A stretch of 64,000 nt of DNA from Leptodactylus fallax (GCA_947044405.1 CAMRHE010000463.1:1115001-1179000); one strand, 5' to 3'. Positions 1-11,679 are shown, counted from the stretch's first letter. Made by a program: numbers and translations. Notes: generated from the letters alone by a model not told the origin.

Positions 1-1091
1 GTCCTCTATATATACACAGTACAGTCAGTGATCGGGGTCAGTCCTCTATATATACACAGTACAGTCAGTGCTCGGGGTCAGTCCTCTATATATACACAGT
101 ACAGTCAGTGATCAGGGTCAGTCCTCTATATATACACAGTACAGTCAGTGATCGGGGTCAGTCCTCTATATATACACAGTACAGTCAGTGATCGGGGTCA
201 GTCCTCTATATATACACAGTACAGTCAGTGATCGGGGTCAGTCCTCTATATATACACAGTACAGTCAGTGATCGGGGTCAGTCCTCTATATATACACAGT
301 ACAGTCAGTGCTGGGGTCAGTCCTCTATATATACACAGTACAGTCAGTGATCGGGGTCAGTCCTCTATATATACACAGTACAGTCAGTGATCGGGGTCAG
401 TCCTCTATATATACACAATACAGTCAGTGATCGGGGTCAGTCCTCTATATATACACAGTACAGTCAGTGATCGGGGTCAGTCCTCTATATATACACAGTA
501 CAGTCAGTGATCGGGGTCAGTCCTCTATATATACACAGAACAGTCAGTGATGGGGTCAGTCCTATATATATATACACAGTACAGTCAGTGATCGGGGTCA
601 GTCCTCTATATATACACAGTACAGTCAGTGATCGGGGTCAGTCCTATATATATACACAGTACAGTCAGTGATCGGGGTCAGTCCTCTATATATACACAGT
701 ACAGTCAGTGATCAGGGTCAGTCCTCTATATATACACAGTACAGTCAGTGATGGGGTCAGTCCTCTATATATACACAGTACAGTCAGTGATCGGGGTCAG
801 TCCTATATATATACACAGTACAGTCAGTGATCGGGGTCAGTCCTCTATATATACACAGTACAGTCAGTGATCGGGGTCAGTCCTCTATATATACACAGTA
901 CAGTCAGTGATCGGGGTCAGTCCTCTATATATACACAGTACAGTCAGTGATCGGGGTCAGTCCTCTATATATACACAGTACAGTCAGTGATCGGGGTCAG
1001 TCCTATATATATATATATATATACACAGTACAGTCAGTGATCGGGGTCAGTCCTCTATATATACACAGTACAGTCAGTGATCGAGGTCAGT

Positions 1092-1140
<49 letters not shown>

Positions 1141-1162
1141 TACAGTCAGTGATGGGGTCGGT

Positions 1163-1215
<53 letters not shown>

Positions 1216-1279
1216 TACAGTCAGTGCTCGGGGTCAGTCCTCTATATATACACAGTACAGTCAGTGATCGGGGTCAGTC

Positions 1280-1313
<34 letters not shown>

Positions 1314-1336
1314 TACAGTCAGTGATGGGGGTCAGT

Positions 1337-1387
<51 letters not shown>

Positions 1388-1449
1388 TACAGTCAGCGCT
1401 CGGGGTCAGTCCTCTATATATACACAGTACAGTCAGTGATGGGGTCAGT

Positions 1450-1492
<43 letters not shown>

Positions 1493-1515
1493 TACAGTCA
1501 GTGATGGGGGTCAGT

Positions 1516-1567
<52 letters not shown>

Positions 1568-1890
1568 TACAGTCAGCGCTCGGGGTCAGTCCTCTATATA
1601 TACACAGTACAGTCAGTGATCGGGGTCAGTCCTCTATATATACACAGTACAGTCAGTGATCGGGGTCAGTCCTATATATATATATATACAGTACAGTCAG
1701 TGATGGGGTCGGTCCTCTATATATACACAGTACAGTCAGTGATCGGGGTCAGTCCTATATATATATATATACAGTACAGTCAGTGATGGGGTCGGTCCTC
1801 TATATATACACAGTACAGTCAGTGATCGGGGTCAGTCCTATATATATATATATACAGTACAGTCAGTGATGGGGTCGGTCCTCTATATAT
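1..1890. repeat. 40-bp minisatellite with embedded (TA)n
   Basis: The unit is about 40 bp and contains CCTCTATATATACACAGTAC followed by a CAGTCAGTGATCGGGGTCA-like segment. From the window edge to about 1000 the units are almost uniform. From about 1000 to 1860 many units carry an expanded TA run inside the TATATATA segment, up to roughly 25 dinucleotides. The array is open at the left edge of the window. Because hemopexin exons start at 2053 and the first part of that protein is missing, the array most likely lies in a hemopexin intron. Short open frames here are repeat translations and are not genes. Confidence 0.97.
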
Positions 1891-2052
1891 CCTCACAATA
1901 TGTAGGATCATTACCCTAACAGAGATGACTGGACACAGTCTGGGCAGGGTGTCGGGAGGTCGGAGTGTCCCCTACACCTTATATATACACTCATGTTCTG
2001 CAGCCTGGTACAGACTGTGACATTTATCGGCAGACATCTGCATGTGTTTTAG

Positions 2053-5000
2053 GGCACACAGGTCTGGAGTTATTTTGATGGAATACTAGTGGATGGTTTC
2101 CCGCGCCTTATTAGTCAGGAGTTTCCTGGGGTCCCAGACCACCTGGACGCAGCGGTGGAGTGTCATCAGGGCGAGTGCCGGACTGACAGTGTCATATTCT
2201 TCAAAGGTGAGGATCTGTAGAGAGAGCTGCAGGATGTAAAACCATGGGGAAACTGGTTCGTAATGTCCCCAATTTCTCAATAGTTTTTTTTTTTTTTTAA
2301 ACTTATGGAATTAAGTCTTGGGTAAACTGGTTGCACATGGTGCCGGAGTGCGCAGCGGCCCCCTACTCTTCCTTTAGTTCCTAATGAACGTTGTATAGGG
2401 TGGCCGGTGAAGCTGTCCTAAGGGATGTGCACTAGAACTGTATAGCGGCCCTAAAGTTTATTATAGTGATGGAATCACTAATTGCCCAAGAAGGGGTTAA
2501 TTGCAGTCTTGTTGTGAATCAATCCCTTGAGTGTGAGGATCTGTTCAGTAGAAGAATAGCCTCCCCCGATGCACAGAACCCCCACCCCCATACCCCTGAC
2601 ATGTGCCCATCTTGTGGCTTCATGTGCCAAAAATGGATTACTTTGTCAAATGAGCTCTAGTAACCCCCCTCCAAATGACGTGTAGTGTCGGGGTCATTGG
2701 CCGACCTACTCCATGACATGATGGAGGAAGCACGTGATTTGGAAGGGTGAGTATGATAAGTAGGACTGAACTACACTGGATTCAGTGGCTACATCGGTGA
2801 CCAGCGGTGGTGCTTACGAAAGTTTTTACAAAATAGTCAATGTGGGCCATGTGCAGGTGTTTTATTTCAAGAAAATATTGTTGCTGTGTAGTTTTTTTCA
2901 ATTGTACTTTTTTACTATTATTTTGGTAATGGCCGCTGTCTGAGAGCGTCTGTTACTAAGGAGGGGCTATTTGTTAGCCTAACTTTAACCACCACAGTAT
3001 CCACCCCTACCAGAGGTGTCGGGAAGAGCTGGTTAGGGTGTGACTGGTGTTATTAGGCTGAGAAAGTCTATGGGTTTTCTCACCCTGGCAAAGCCAATCT
3101 GTTGCTGCTTTATTGTATCTGGCTGGTTATGAAAAATGGGGGGACCTCACATTTGTTTTTAAACATAAATATTTTAAAAAATAAAAACATGTGGGGTACC
3201 CCCAACTTTTCAAAACCAGCCAGACATGGTAAAGCTGTGGCAGCAGCAGACTGGCCTTACCAAGTTGTGAAAAAACTGTTTTTGGTATTTTTCATTACGT
3301 ATTAATACCAACCTGCATCTGCCCCAGTCCGCAACCATCACTAGATAGATGGGTACTGTACAGTACCTGGTTTTTCCTGGACCCCATGGTGGCTGTGGGT
3401 ACTAGAGTAATAATGGTGGGTTAGAATTTGCCTATTTACTGGTTAACACTAAGGACTATTGCTGCAGTACCTACACTCACTGCAACAGTTTGTACAGCGA
3501 GTGAACAGTGCGGCCCCCCCTGCACTGCCTCTGTACCGTTGATCTGCAAATCTACTATTGATGGCCTATCCTGAGGACCAGCCACCAATCATAGAAACCA
3601 GACAACGCCTTTATAAAAAATATTTTATGGAAATAAAGCAGAATGCTCCATGACCATTTTAATAAAAATAAGACTAATCGCTGCCGCCAGTCATCGACAT
3701 CAACGGTCCACCAAAGAGTCCAATCTGCAGATGTGAAAAAAGAACAGAAAGGGAAATTAAAATAAAAACACACATTAGTAAAACATAGAAAAAACAATAC
3801 AGTTATCGTACTTGTCCATCCTGGTCCAGCCCTGCCTCCTCTCACAGGGTTAACCAACCATTGACATCTCATTGGCTGGTTCACATGATTGACCCATGAA
3901 CTCCATTAGCCCCTTTGTGGCCCACGAAGTCTGAACATACCATATTCCAGTTTGTGGGGACTCCTCTTCTACTGAAGGAGTCCCCACACTCAAGGGGTTA
4001 TTTAAGACCATGACAAAATGTGGATTAACCTTCTTGGGCAATCAGAGATTCGGTCACTTAGATGGGGTCTCTGACTGTAGGAAGCAGCAGGAGCAGAATG
4101 AGTACACCACACTGGTGGGAGGGAGGGAGGGAGGTGTAAAGTGACCCTAAAAAACAATGGTTAGGGTGATTATACACCACCCACTGTACTTCAGTATGGC
4201 AGCCCTATTGAACTTTAGGGTCAACATGTTGTACCTTCTAAACAAATTTATTCGGACCAAATGAATCTTCGGACCAAATGGCCAAACATGAAATGAAATG
4301 AAATTTGCCCAATCCCAGTTATCACTAAAACATGAGGGACTGGACCGTGCCCACATAGGACTCACTGGACAACTGATATGCTGTATCCTTCCTTCTCCAG
4401 GTGACACAGCGTATATCTACAGCTCTCAGGAGGAGCCTCGGGTCAAGCAGCGACATTGGACCGCCCTTGGGAACTGCTCGGCTTCGCTTAGATGGCTGGG
4501 GAGATATTACTGCTTCAGTGGCATTAACTTTACCAGATTTGATCCGGTGACCGGGCAGGTTCTGTCACCGCGACCACTGGACACCAGAGATTACTTTGTC
4601 AGGTGTCCAGGGAGAGGTGTGTTCCTTGGGTTTGGGATGGAGGGAGGAACATCGGACATCATATGGTGTCTACTAGAGGTGAACTGCTTCAGTCCTGTAC
4701 ACACCTTATTATCTGACCACAACAAGGTCCTCCAGGTCCACTTTGACTTCTCTTACATAAGGCTTTGTGGATTCACATTTGAATTTTGACGTTTTGCTAA
4801 TTTTTTTTGAAAAGAAAATGGATTTAAAAAGTTGAAATGTGCTGAGCCCCACCATTACCTCTGTGACTACCATAGGAAACGTCTTTATCAGGCCATGTAG
4901 AAGAGCAGGATCCATAGAGATAAATCCCAGTCCACAGCGACCTCTACAGGTCAGGGAGGTACTGCAGTACACAACATGACCATTATCTCCATACAGACAG

Positions 5001-7177
5001 AGTAGTCAGTCTATAGAACATCAGCTCCGAGCTGAAATGAGGCTGTTCAGTCTCACTTTACTGTATTCTGACCCATATGGGCCACTCTACTTGACCTAAT
5101 GCTATATTTCTCCTTCCAGGACATGGACACACTGCCCAACAAAATGCTACCCTTATGGCCATCAAGGACCGTTGCAGCAATAGATCTTTTGAGGCTTTCT
5201 GCTCCGATGACAATTCTCGGGCCTACGCATTTCGAGGTGATTCTCTGGACCTTTGTCCTACATTGGCCTTCTGTGTTGTCATGGGCTTCACTGACCTATT
5301 GATACCCTTCATTCCTTACAGGGGGCTGGTTCTTCCTCCTTGATGGCAGGGATGGCTGGCATGCCTGGCCTCTCAGTCATACCTGGAGAAACCTGCAGGG
5401 GGTCGTGGACGCCGCCTTCTCCCATGAGAACCGGATGTATTTTATTCAGGTGAGATTTGGCCAGATCTAAGATCAGATCTTGGATCATGGAAGAAGCATC
5501 AACTATGACAAGACATAGACCTTGGAATAAGACCAGCCTGGGTCAACATCTTACATGAATGGGTTCCTGACCCCCCACATATTGGCTGAAATAGTGGACA
5601 GATGACTATGGTGGCTCCAGATCCATAGCTACCTGAGGGGGGAAATGGGGTCATTTGTGAAACATTAGCTGGTGATGAATCTGAGTGGCAGGGCAGATAT
5701 TCTAGGATTTGGTAGGACATTGGGTGACAACCCTTAGAGACAATGACTGATTTCTCTGCCCCTTCTTTTTCTTTTAGGGTTCCCAGGTCATCGTGTACTT
5801 GTCAGATCAGATCTACATCCCGGTGGCCGGGTATCCGAAGCCTATACAGGAAGAATGGGAGGTGAGCGGGGTGACGGCAGTGGATGCCGCCTTTACCTGC
5901 CCCCACTCCAGTGATTTATACCTCATCAGGGGTAAGTGTGGATATAGTATATGCATTACCAGGGCAGATATTTTGCAGACTACGGGTCCCGGTATATAGA
6001 GCTGCACTATATATATATATATATATATATATACAAGTCTACTGACGTCTCCCAGAAGCTCTGGCTCTGAAGATCAGATGGACATCTCAGTCACTACAAT
6101 CATCGCTCATATGATGTCATCTTCATAGCGCCTTATGTGAATGTTGACGTCAGATGGGTGCCACCCTGGGGGTGATAGGATAGTTGTACGATTTATCATC
6201 AATATTTTTTTGCATTTTAGTCTTTGTAATTGTTACAATCAATCCAAACTATAGTGCCTATACCAAGCTTCAGACTGGCGCAGAAAGAAGAAATTCTCCT
6301 ATAATACAGTCGAGGGCGCTGCAGTATAGTGTCAGCATTGATTGATCACAGCAGAAGTCTGAATGCAGCTCTGAGTCAAAAGCAAATTGAGGATTTGTTA
6401 CATCCAATAGAGGGCGCATGAGCTCCCCAGCTCCTTTCCCATAATGCCTTGTGATATGTAGATGCTAAGTAGAGGGCAAAAGGCAATTAAAATCTCTACA
6501 CACCTTCACTGGTGCTCTCCTCAATGTGAGAGATTCTTGTCCCTAACCCACTCATTGCCTCCCACTAAGCCAGCCAATTCACTTTTCTCTGTACTGATGA
6601 AGGACAACAATCCGGAAACAGCGCTGTATGCAGATAAGTGAAATTGGCTTGGCTAAGATCCCTTTTGCTGTCTCAAGGCTCGGTGAGTCAAAAGCAAATT
6701 GAGGATTTGTTACATCCAATAGAGGGCGCATGAGCTCCCAGCTCCTTTCCCATAATGCCTTGTGATATGCAGCTCTGGAGTATAGGATCATAATTATACA
6801 GCAAATTGTGCACAGAACAGTAGGTACAGACATAGTGGGTAGATTATAGGTGGCTAGAAGGAGTAGTGTGAAGGACAATGGACATGATATATTTGAGGAG
6901 GTGTTTGGTGTCCAGTAGACCTTGTGCCCATCCACTGACCAACCTTCACTTCTGTGTAGGGAACAAGCTGACCCTGGTGCACCTGAACACCCGCAAACGT
7001 TCTGGAGAAGACAGGACCATCATCCACAGAAATCTGGACAGCGCTATGTGTAACACTCATGGCTTGTATCTCTTCCATGGTCCATCCTTCTACCACTACA
7101 AGAATGTAGAGGAACTGCTGTCCATGGAGAAGGCTCCAGCCCCCGGGAGCATCGCCTCATACTTCCTAGACTGCTAG
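2053..7177 (+). CDS. HPX: hemopexin, 3' six exons (5' exons outside window)
   Basis: Hemopexin is a secreted plasma glycoprotein that binds free heme tightly and delivers it to the liver. Exons read with consistent phases: 2053-2206, 4401-4616, 5120-5236, 5322-5449, 5778-5931, 6960-7177, each with AG before and GT after; the stop is TAG at 7175-7177. The product is about 328 residues, so roughly the first 100 (signal peptide and first blades) are missing, probably upstream of the minisatellite. Recognisable stretches are [65 protein letters not shown] and the final YFLDC. The two 154-bp exons (2053 and 5778) start in the same phase and encode equivalent parts of the two four-bladed propellers. 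Possible N-glycosylation sites are NCS, NFT, NAT and NRS. The WPLSH histidine matches a known heme-ligand region of mammalian hemopexin. No stop or frameshift was seen. Confidence 0.93.
3954..3987. repeat. perfect 12-bp inverted repeat (hairpin)
   Basis: GTGGGGACTCCT at 3954-3965 is followed by a 10-base loop and its exact reverse complement AGGAGTCCCCAC at 3976-3987. It lies inside the hemopexin intron. It may be part of an unrecognised repeat; no function is implied. Confidence 0.85.
4117..4134 (+). other. G-quadruplex motif in hemopexin intron
   Basis: GGGAGGGAGGGAGGGAGG has four runs of three G separated by single A residues, the canonical short-loop quadruplex pattern. It lies about 270 bp before the exon at 4401, on the coding strand, so it would also be present in the unspliced RNA. 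Confidence 0.8.
6008..6033. repeat. (TA)13 microsatellite
   Basis: A pure run of alternating T and A of about 26 bases lies in the last hemopexin intron. Confidence 0.95.
6372..6771. mobile_element. small element with ~88-bp terminal direct repeats (TRIM-like)
   Basis: Nearly the same 87-bp sequence occurs at 6372-6460 and 6684-6771, starting TGAGTCAAAAGC and ending near GTGATATG(T/C)A; one C is lost in the second copy. About 223 bp lie between them, including an imperfect hairpin around 6570-6655. Sequence GCTC precedes the first copy and follows the second, which suggests a 4-bp target duplication with TG...CA ends, as in a miniature LTR element. An alternative reading is an insertion with an 11-bp duplication, ATGCAGCTCTG at 6363-6373 and 6767-6777. 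No primer-binding site or purine tract was recognised. It lies in the last hemopexin intron. Confidence 0.55.
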
Positions 7178-7380
7178 ACAAAGAGAAGTCTCACCTATGA
7201 GGAGAAGTGTGATGTCACCAGAGTCATCTACGAAGAGAAATGTGATGTCATCAGAGTCCCCTTCCTCCAATGCCAGTTTATCTGTGTAGATGTTATACAG
7301 GCTTCCTCCTATAGGACATATATATAGTAATCGGCTTCTATCATACTGTACTATACTGACCGTGCCAGAATCCATATTAC

Positions 7381-7386
7381 AATAAA
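7381..7386 (+). terminator. hemopexin polyadenylation signal
   Basis: AATAAA lies about 200 bp after the hemopexin stop. The 3' UTR before it carries two similar ~30-bp segments (around 7198 and 7230, each with GTGATGTCA). No closer signal was seen. Confidence 0.75.
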
Positions 7387-8370
7387 TGCACCAAAGTCAG
7401 AATCAAACATCTCCTAACAAGTCATATATAGACCTGGGACCCCTACAGTGCGCCTTTAGGAGTTGCTCCATCATGTCAAGCCCATTTTATGCTGGTTCTG
7501 TCTTTAAAACCCCTGTTAACCTGTTGTTGCTCAGCTAAGACATTCTATCCATGTAATATTGCATAAAACTGATCCACAGAGAGGGGGATACAACGCAGGG
7601 GCCCACTCTATGACACTAATAAACCCTAATAGGGAATATGGACAAGGCTTATTGAAAATCTCTATCCCCCAGTCTCCTGTCTCCTCCATACTCTTTTGTG
7701 CCCTCCAGACTCCTCTGACCCCCTCCAGACTCCTCTATCCCTCTCTAATCCCCTCCGTACATTTCCAGACTCCTCTGGATACCTCTGTCTCTCCTTCCAG
7801 ACCCCTGGGAGGAGGGAGGGGGGTTCTGTCAAAATTTATCTAATGTATATGGTCTCCTCTAGACACAGAAAGTCAGCCCATGCCACCAGCTTGTCACACT
7901 GTGACCAAACTACCGCATGCATGACCAGCTCTGCCTAAAGACATGAGGGGTATTCAAGAGTCTATAGACTTGTGTTTGACCTCGGTTGCCCAATACCTTG
8001 TTTATACATTGAGTCCTTGGCTATTTGTTGGATCTGGTTGGGGATGAGTCCTCCAGCTTCGTCCTGCTGTCTCTTCTTATGGCAATCTCACTACATCATG
8101 TATTAAGAATCATCACACCTACTGTGCCCGTATGAGGAGTTTGTCTGACCCTAGCCATGTTTAAGGCTCTTTAGTTAGTCAGACATTGACCTACAGGGTA
8201 GCTACCTATAGACGACAATGTTCTTCCTTCTGGGGGAGAGATAATTTGCATACCCTTTCCCAGGGAGCATTGCCTGTAAGCCTCTCACCCAACCATACCT
8301 CACCCACCAGAGATTACAGGGCCAAAAAACAAGAATGGAGATAGGCCTAGACTATAATTTGTACAATGGT
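7387..8370. other. intergenic region between convergent genes
   Basis: The stretch lies between the hemopexin 3' end and the 3' end of the rapunzel-like gene. Apart from the pyrimidine-rich repeat at 7670-7823 I see no gene or recognised repeat. Confidence 0.7.
7670..7823. repeat. pyrimidine-rich imperfect repeat
   Basis: The + strand is strongly C/T rich and repeats variants of CCAGACTCCTCT several times. It ends in a purine run, GGGAGGAGGGAGGGG. The open frames across it are low complexity and not convincing as coding sequence. Confidence 0.7.
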
Positions 8371-8376
8371 TTTATT
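8371..8376 (-). terminator. polyadenylation signal of the rapunzel-like gene
   Basis: TTTATT on the + strand is AATAAA on the - strand, about 76 bp after the TGA stop at 8454-8452. The spacing suits a short 3' UTR. Confidence 0.7.
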
Positions 8377-8451
8377 GATCATGACGCTAATAAAAAAAAA
8401 GCAGATACAATAGCTGCACATATGATATTTAGGTAATACATTGAAAGCACT

Positions 8452-9579
8452 TCAGCCAAAGATACACACTGTACCAGAAGCCATGCGGTGTTTATACTCA
8501 TACAAGACAAAGGAGGCTGGAGGGAAATTGCCGCTCATCTCCAGTTTCCCTGGCACAGTGTGTATGGTGACATCCTTGATGAGGCCCTCTGACAACTTCT
8601 GGAGCATACGCTGGGCAAGGTATCTCTTGGCGTAACCTGGATCGGCCTCAATGTTGGCATATACATCGGGGGGTGGGTTTGGGATTTTCCACTCTAGTTC
8701 ACCAATCAGCTGATTTATCTTTCCCTTGTCCAGGGAGACGGGGTTCTCGCTATAGCTCATCACCACCTGAGTACCACAATCCCCCCGGACTGAGATGTAG
8801 CTTCCCTTCACCAAGACCTCTCCTGCTTTATCTACTGGTGAACGAGAGACCATCACCGCCCAGCGCAGCCAGTCATAATTTTTCTCCAACAATTTCAATA
8901 TGGCCGATGATTTTTCATCATCTGGTAATGACTCATTCAGGGGCAGATACTTCTCTACATCCTCTTGGGCTTGCTCCTTGAAATATGCAGCACAATCTCT
9001 AGAGGTATCCTCCATTCTCTTGTAGAGAGCAGACATCTTGTCTGTCCATCTGCCCATCATGAGTTGGGTGTCTCTTCCAGTCAGGGATCCATGGACAAAA
9101 AGACATAGCAGGCCAGTGGCCAATACGAAGTTCACCTGCTGGCAGAAGGCGATCATCTCCCAGCGGCGCGGGTGGTGGTCTCTTATAACCTGCTGTAGGA
9201 GTGTGACATGGTCTGCCAGGACAGAGATGCCAAGAAGTCGATTGTACAGAGCATTCAGCTGTCTATCGATCTTGTAGTCGTAGACATATTGGATGAACAC
9301 CTCCTTCTCTTTGTCTTTGTATGACTTTCCTGCCCGGACAATGGTAGCCAGCTGCTGGTACACAACTACAATGTCATCTTCACACCTGGTGACATCAAAG
9401 TCATTCATCAAGCCCTTTCCTATCGCCAACTGACGGTCAATGGACTCCAAGGTCCTCTTGACAAACTCAATTTCCTCTGTTGTTGCAGAGTCATTGATCT
9501 GAGCCACAAGCCCCAAAACTACTGTGTTTATCGCCTGGAGAAATCCCACCGACTCCCAGGCCTTAGTGAATAAAGACAT
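8452..9579 (-). CDS. rapunzel-like protein
   Basis: The frame is a single uninterrupted coding exon of about 375 residues. It resembles the rapunzel family described in fishes (zebrafish rapunzel affects fin and skeletal growth; the biochemical role is unknown to me). Family-like features are the early hydrophobic segment, IEFVKRTLESIDRQL, a central hydrophobic CLFVHGSLTGRD, KNYDWLRWAVMVSRSP and QVVMSYSENPVSLDKGKI. The frame stays open upstream to 9609, where the codon is TTG, so I chose the first in-frame ATG at 9579-9577. The sequence CTTTGAAG ending at 9604 could be a splice acceptor; if so a 5' exon lies further up the - strand and the first coding residues may differ. The protein is acidic-basic mixed with a probable helical core and no signal peptide. 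It is convergent with hemopexin. Family assignment is from motif memory, not alignment. Confidence 0.68.
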   Translation of the reverse strand: MSLFTKAWESVGFLQAINTVVLGLVAQINDSATTEEIEFVKRTLESIDRQLAIGKGLMNDFDVTRCEDDIVVVYQQLATIVRAGKSYKDKEKEVFIQYVYDYKIDRQLNALYNRLLGISVLADHVTLLQQVIRDHHPRRWEMIAFCQQVNFVLATGLLCLFVHGSLTGRDTQLMMGRWTDKMSALYKRMEDTSRDCAAYFKEQAQEDVEKYLPLNESLPDDEKSSAILKLLEKNYDWLRWAVMVSRSPVDKAGEVLVKGSYISVRGDCGTQVVMSYSENPVSLDKGKINQLIGELEWKIPNPPPDVYANIEADPGYAKRYLAQRMLQKLSEGLIKDVTIHTVPGKLEMSGNFPPASFVLYEYKHRMASGTVCIFG

Positions 9580-9772
9580 AATGACATCCAATGATCCGGT
9601 AACCTTCAAAGAAAATGGAAGGAAACCATCATGAGATCAAAAAGATTATCCCAATACAACACCCAGAAAACTGGTTACTTATTCATTTGAGGTTTTCTCT
9701 TTCTGATGCCTAAAGGTCTTATATATGTATATGGGAATATTGTAAAAAAAACATCAGGACAAGAACCAGAAT

Positions 9773-9888
9773 TGTAGATTGTGAGCCCTATATGGGACAA
9801 TGACTGTCCATGTCTGTAAAGCGCTTCGGAATATGATGGCGCTATATAAATAAGCATAATAAATAAATACATAAATAAATAAATCAGA
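9773..9888 (+). mobile_element. SINE 3' tail fragment
   Basis: The sequence contains ATTGTGAGCCCTATATGGGA, CTGTAAAGCGCTTCGGAATA and GGCGCTATATAAATAA, followed by an AATAAATA-type simple tail. I recognise this as the 3' end of a widespread tRNA-derived fish/frog SINE; the tRNA head is absent. A head of apparently the same family lies at 20115-20225. Confidence 0.7.
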
Positions 9889-9934
9889 TTCCTATCCAAA
9901 CCAATGCATCTCAACCGTCCACATATCGATATAT

Positions 9935-11679
9935 CCATGTTATACACCTCACCTGTCTGTATAAACTAGTCCTATATAACCACGTTATACACCTCACCTG
10001 TCTGTATAAACTAGTCCTATATAACCACGTTATACACCTCACCTGTCTGTATAGACTAGTCCTATATAACCACGTTATACACCTCACCTGTCTGTATAGA
10101 CTAGTCCTATATAACCACGTTATACACCTCACCTGTCTGTATGGACTAGTCCTATATAACCACGTTATACACCTCACCTGTCTGTATGGACTAGTCCTAT
10201 ATAACCACGTTATACACCTCACCTGTCTGTATAGACTAGTCCTATATAACCACGTTATACACCTCACCTGTCTGTATAGACTAGTCCTATATAACCACGT
10301 TATACACCTCACCTGTCTGTATAGACTAGTCCTATATAACCACGTTATACACCTCACCTGTCTGTATGGACTAGTCCTATATAACCACGTTATACACCTC
10401 ACCTGTCTGTATGGACTAGTCCTATATAACCACGTTATACACCTCACCTGTCTGTATGGACTAGTCCTATATAACCACGTTATACACCTCACCTGTCTGT
10501 ATGGACTAGTCCTATATAACCACGTTATACACCTCACCTGTCTGTATGGACTAGTCCTATATAACCACGTTATACACCTCACCTGTCTGTATGGACTAGT
10601 CCTATATAACCACGTTATACACCTCACCTGTCTGTATGGACTAGTCCTATATAACCACGTTATACACCTCACCTGTCTGTATGGACTAGTCCTATATAAC
10701 CACGTTATACACCTCACCTGTCTGTATGGACTAGTCCTATATAACCACGTTATACACCTCACCTGTCTGTATGGACTAGTCCTATATAACCACGTTATAC
10801 ACCTCACCTGTCTGTATGGACTAGTCCTATATAACCACGTTATACACCTCACCTGTCTGTATGGACTAGTCCTATATAACCACGTTATACACCTCACCTG
10901 TCTGTATGGACTAGTCCTATATAACCACGTTATACACCTCACCTGTCTGTATGGACTAGTCCTATATAACCACGTTATACACCTCACCTGTCTGTATGGA
11001 CTAGTCCTATATAACCACGTTATACACCTCACCTGTCTGTATGGACTAGTCCTATATAACCACGTTATACACCTCACCTGTCTGTATGGACTAGTCCTAT
11101 ATAACCACGTTATACACCTCACCTGTCTGTATGGACTAGTCCTATATAACCACGTTATACACCTCACCTGTCTGTATGGACTAGTCCTATATAACCACGT
11201 TATACACCTCACCTGTCTGTATGGACTAGTCCTATATAACCACGTTATACACCTCACCTGTCTGTATGGACTAGTCCTATATAACCACGTTATACACCTC
11301 ACCTGTCTGTATACACTAGTCCTATATAACCACGTTATACACCTCACCTGTCTGTATACACTAGTCCTATATAACCACGTTATACACCTCACCTGTCTGT
11401 ATACACTAGTCCTATATAACCACGTTATACACCTCACCTGTCTGTATGGACTAGTCCTATATAACCACGTTATACACCTCACCTGTCTGTATACACTAGT
11501 CCTATATAACCACGTTATACACCTCACCTGTCTGTATACACTAGTCCTATATAACCACGTTATACACCTCACCTGTCTGTATACACTAGTCCTATATAAC
11601 CACGTTATACACCTCACCTGTCTGTATACACTAGTCCTATATAACCATGTTATACACCTCACCTGTCTGTATGGACTAA
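9935..11679. repeat. 45-bp VNTR, about 39 copies
   Basis: The unit contains CCTATATAACCACGTTATAC and ACCTCACCTGTCTGTATGG plus ACTAGT. The length is exactly 45 in nearly every copy, so a frame of 15-residue repeats (YRQVRCITWLYRTSP) stays open for over 500 codons; I do not treat it as a gene. Variants TGTATAAACT, TGTATAGACT, TGTATGGACT and TGTATACACT occur in runs, the last at the 11.3-11.65 kb end. The first and last units read CCATGTTATAC while the interior reads CCACGTTATAC. On the - strand every unit has CAGGTGAGG, a strong splice-donor match. The array sits between the rapunzel-like coding exon and a possible 5' exon. Confidence 0.97.

Larger units (their letters stand above)
2207..4400 (+). 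other. hemopexin intron, no gene seen
   Basis: This 2.2-kb stretch joins the exon ending at 2206 to the exon starting at 4401. It begins with GTGAGG and ends in a pyrimidine tract and CAG. It contains short T- and A-rich runs, a perfect hairpin near 3954 and a G-rich motif near 4117. I recognise no exon or named repeat in it. Confidence 0.8.

Noticed and set aside
947..1659. Tyr-Ile repeat frames
   Set aside because: They are translated TA dinucleotides of the minisatellite.
3555..4041. Coding frames on the - strand in the hemopexin intron
   Set aside because: No recognisable domain, no splice context, and they overlap a hairpin and low-complexity sequence.
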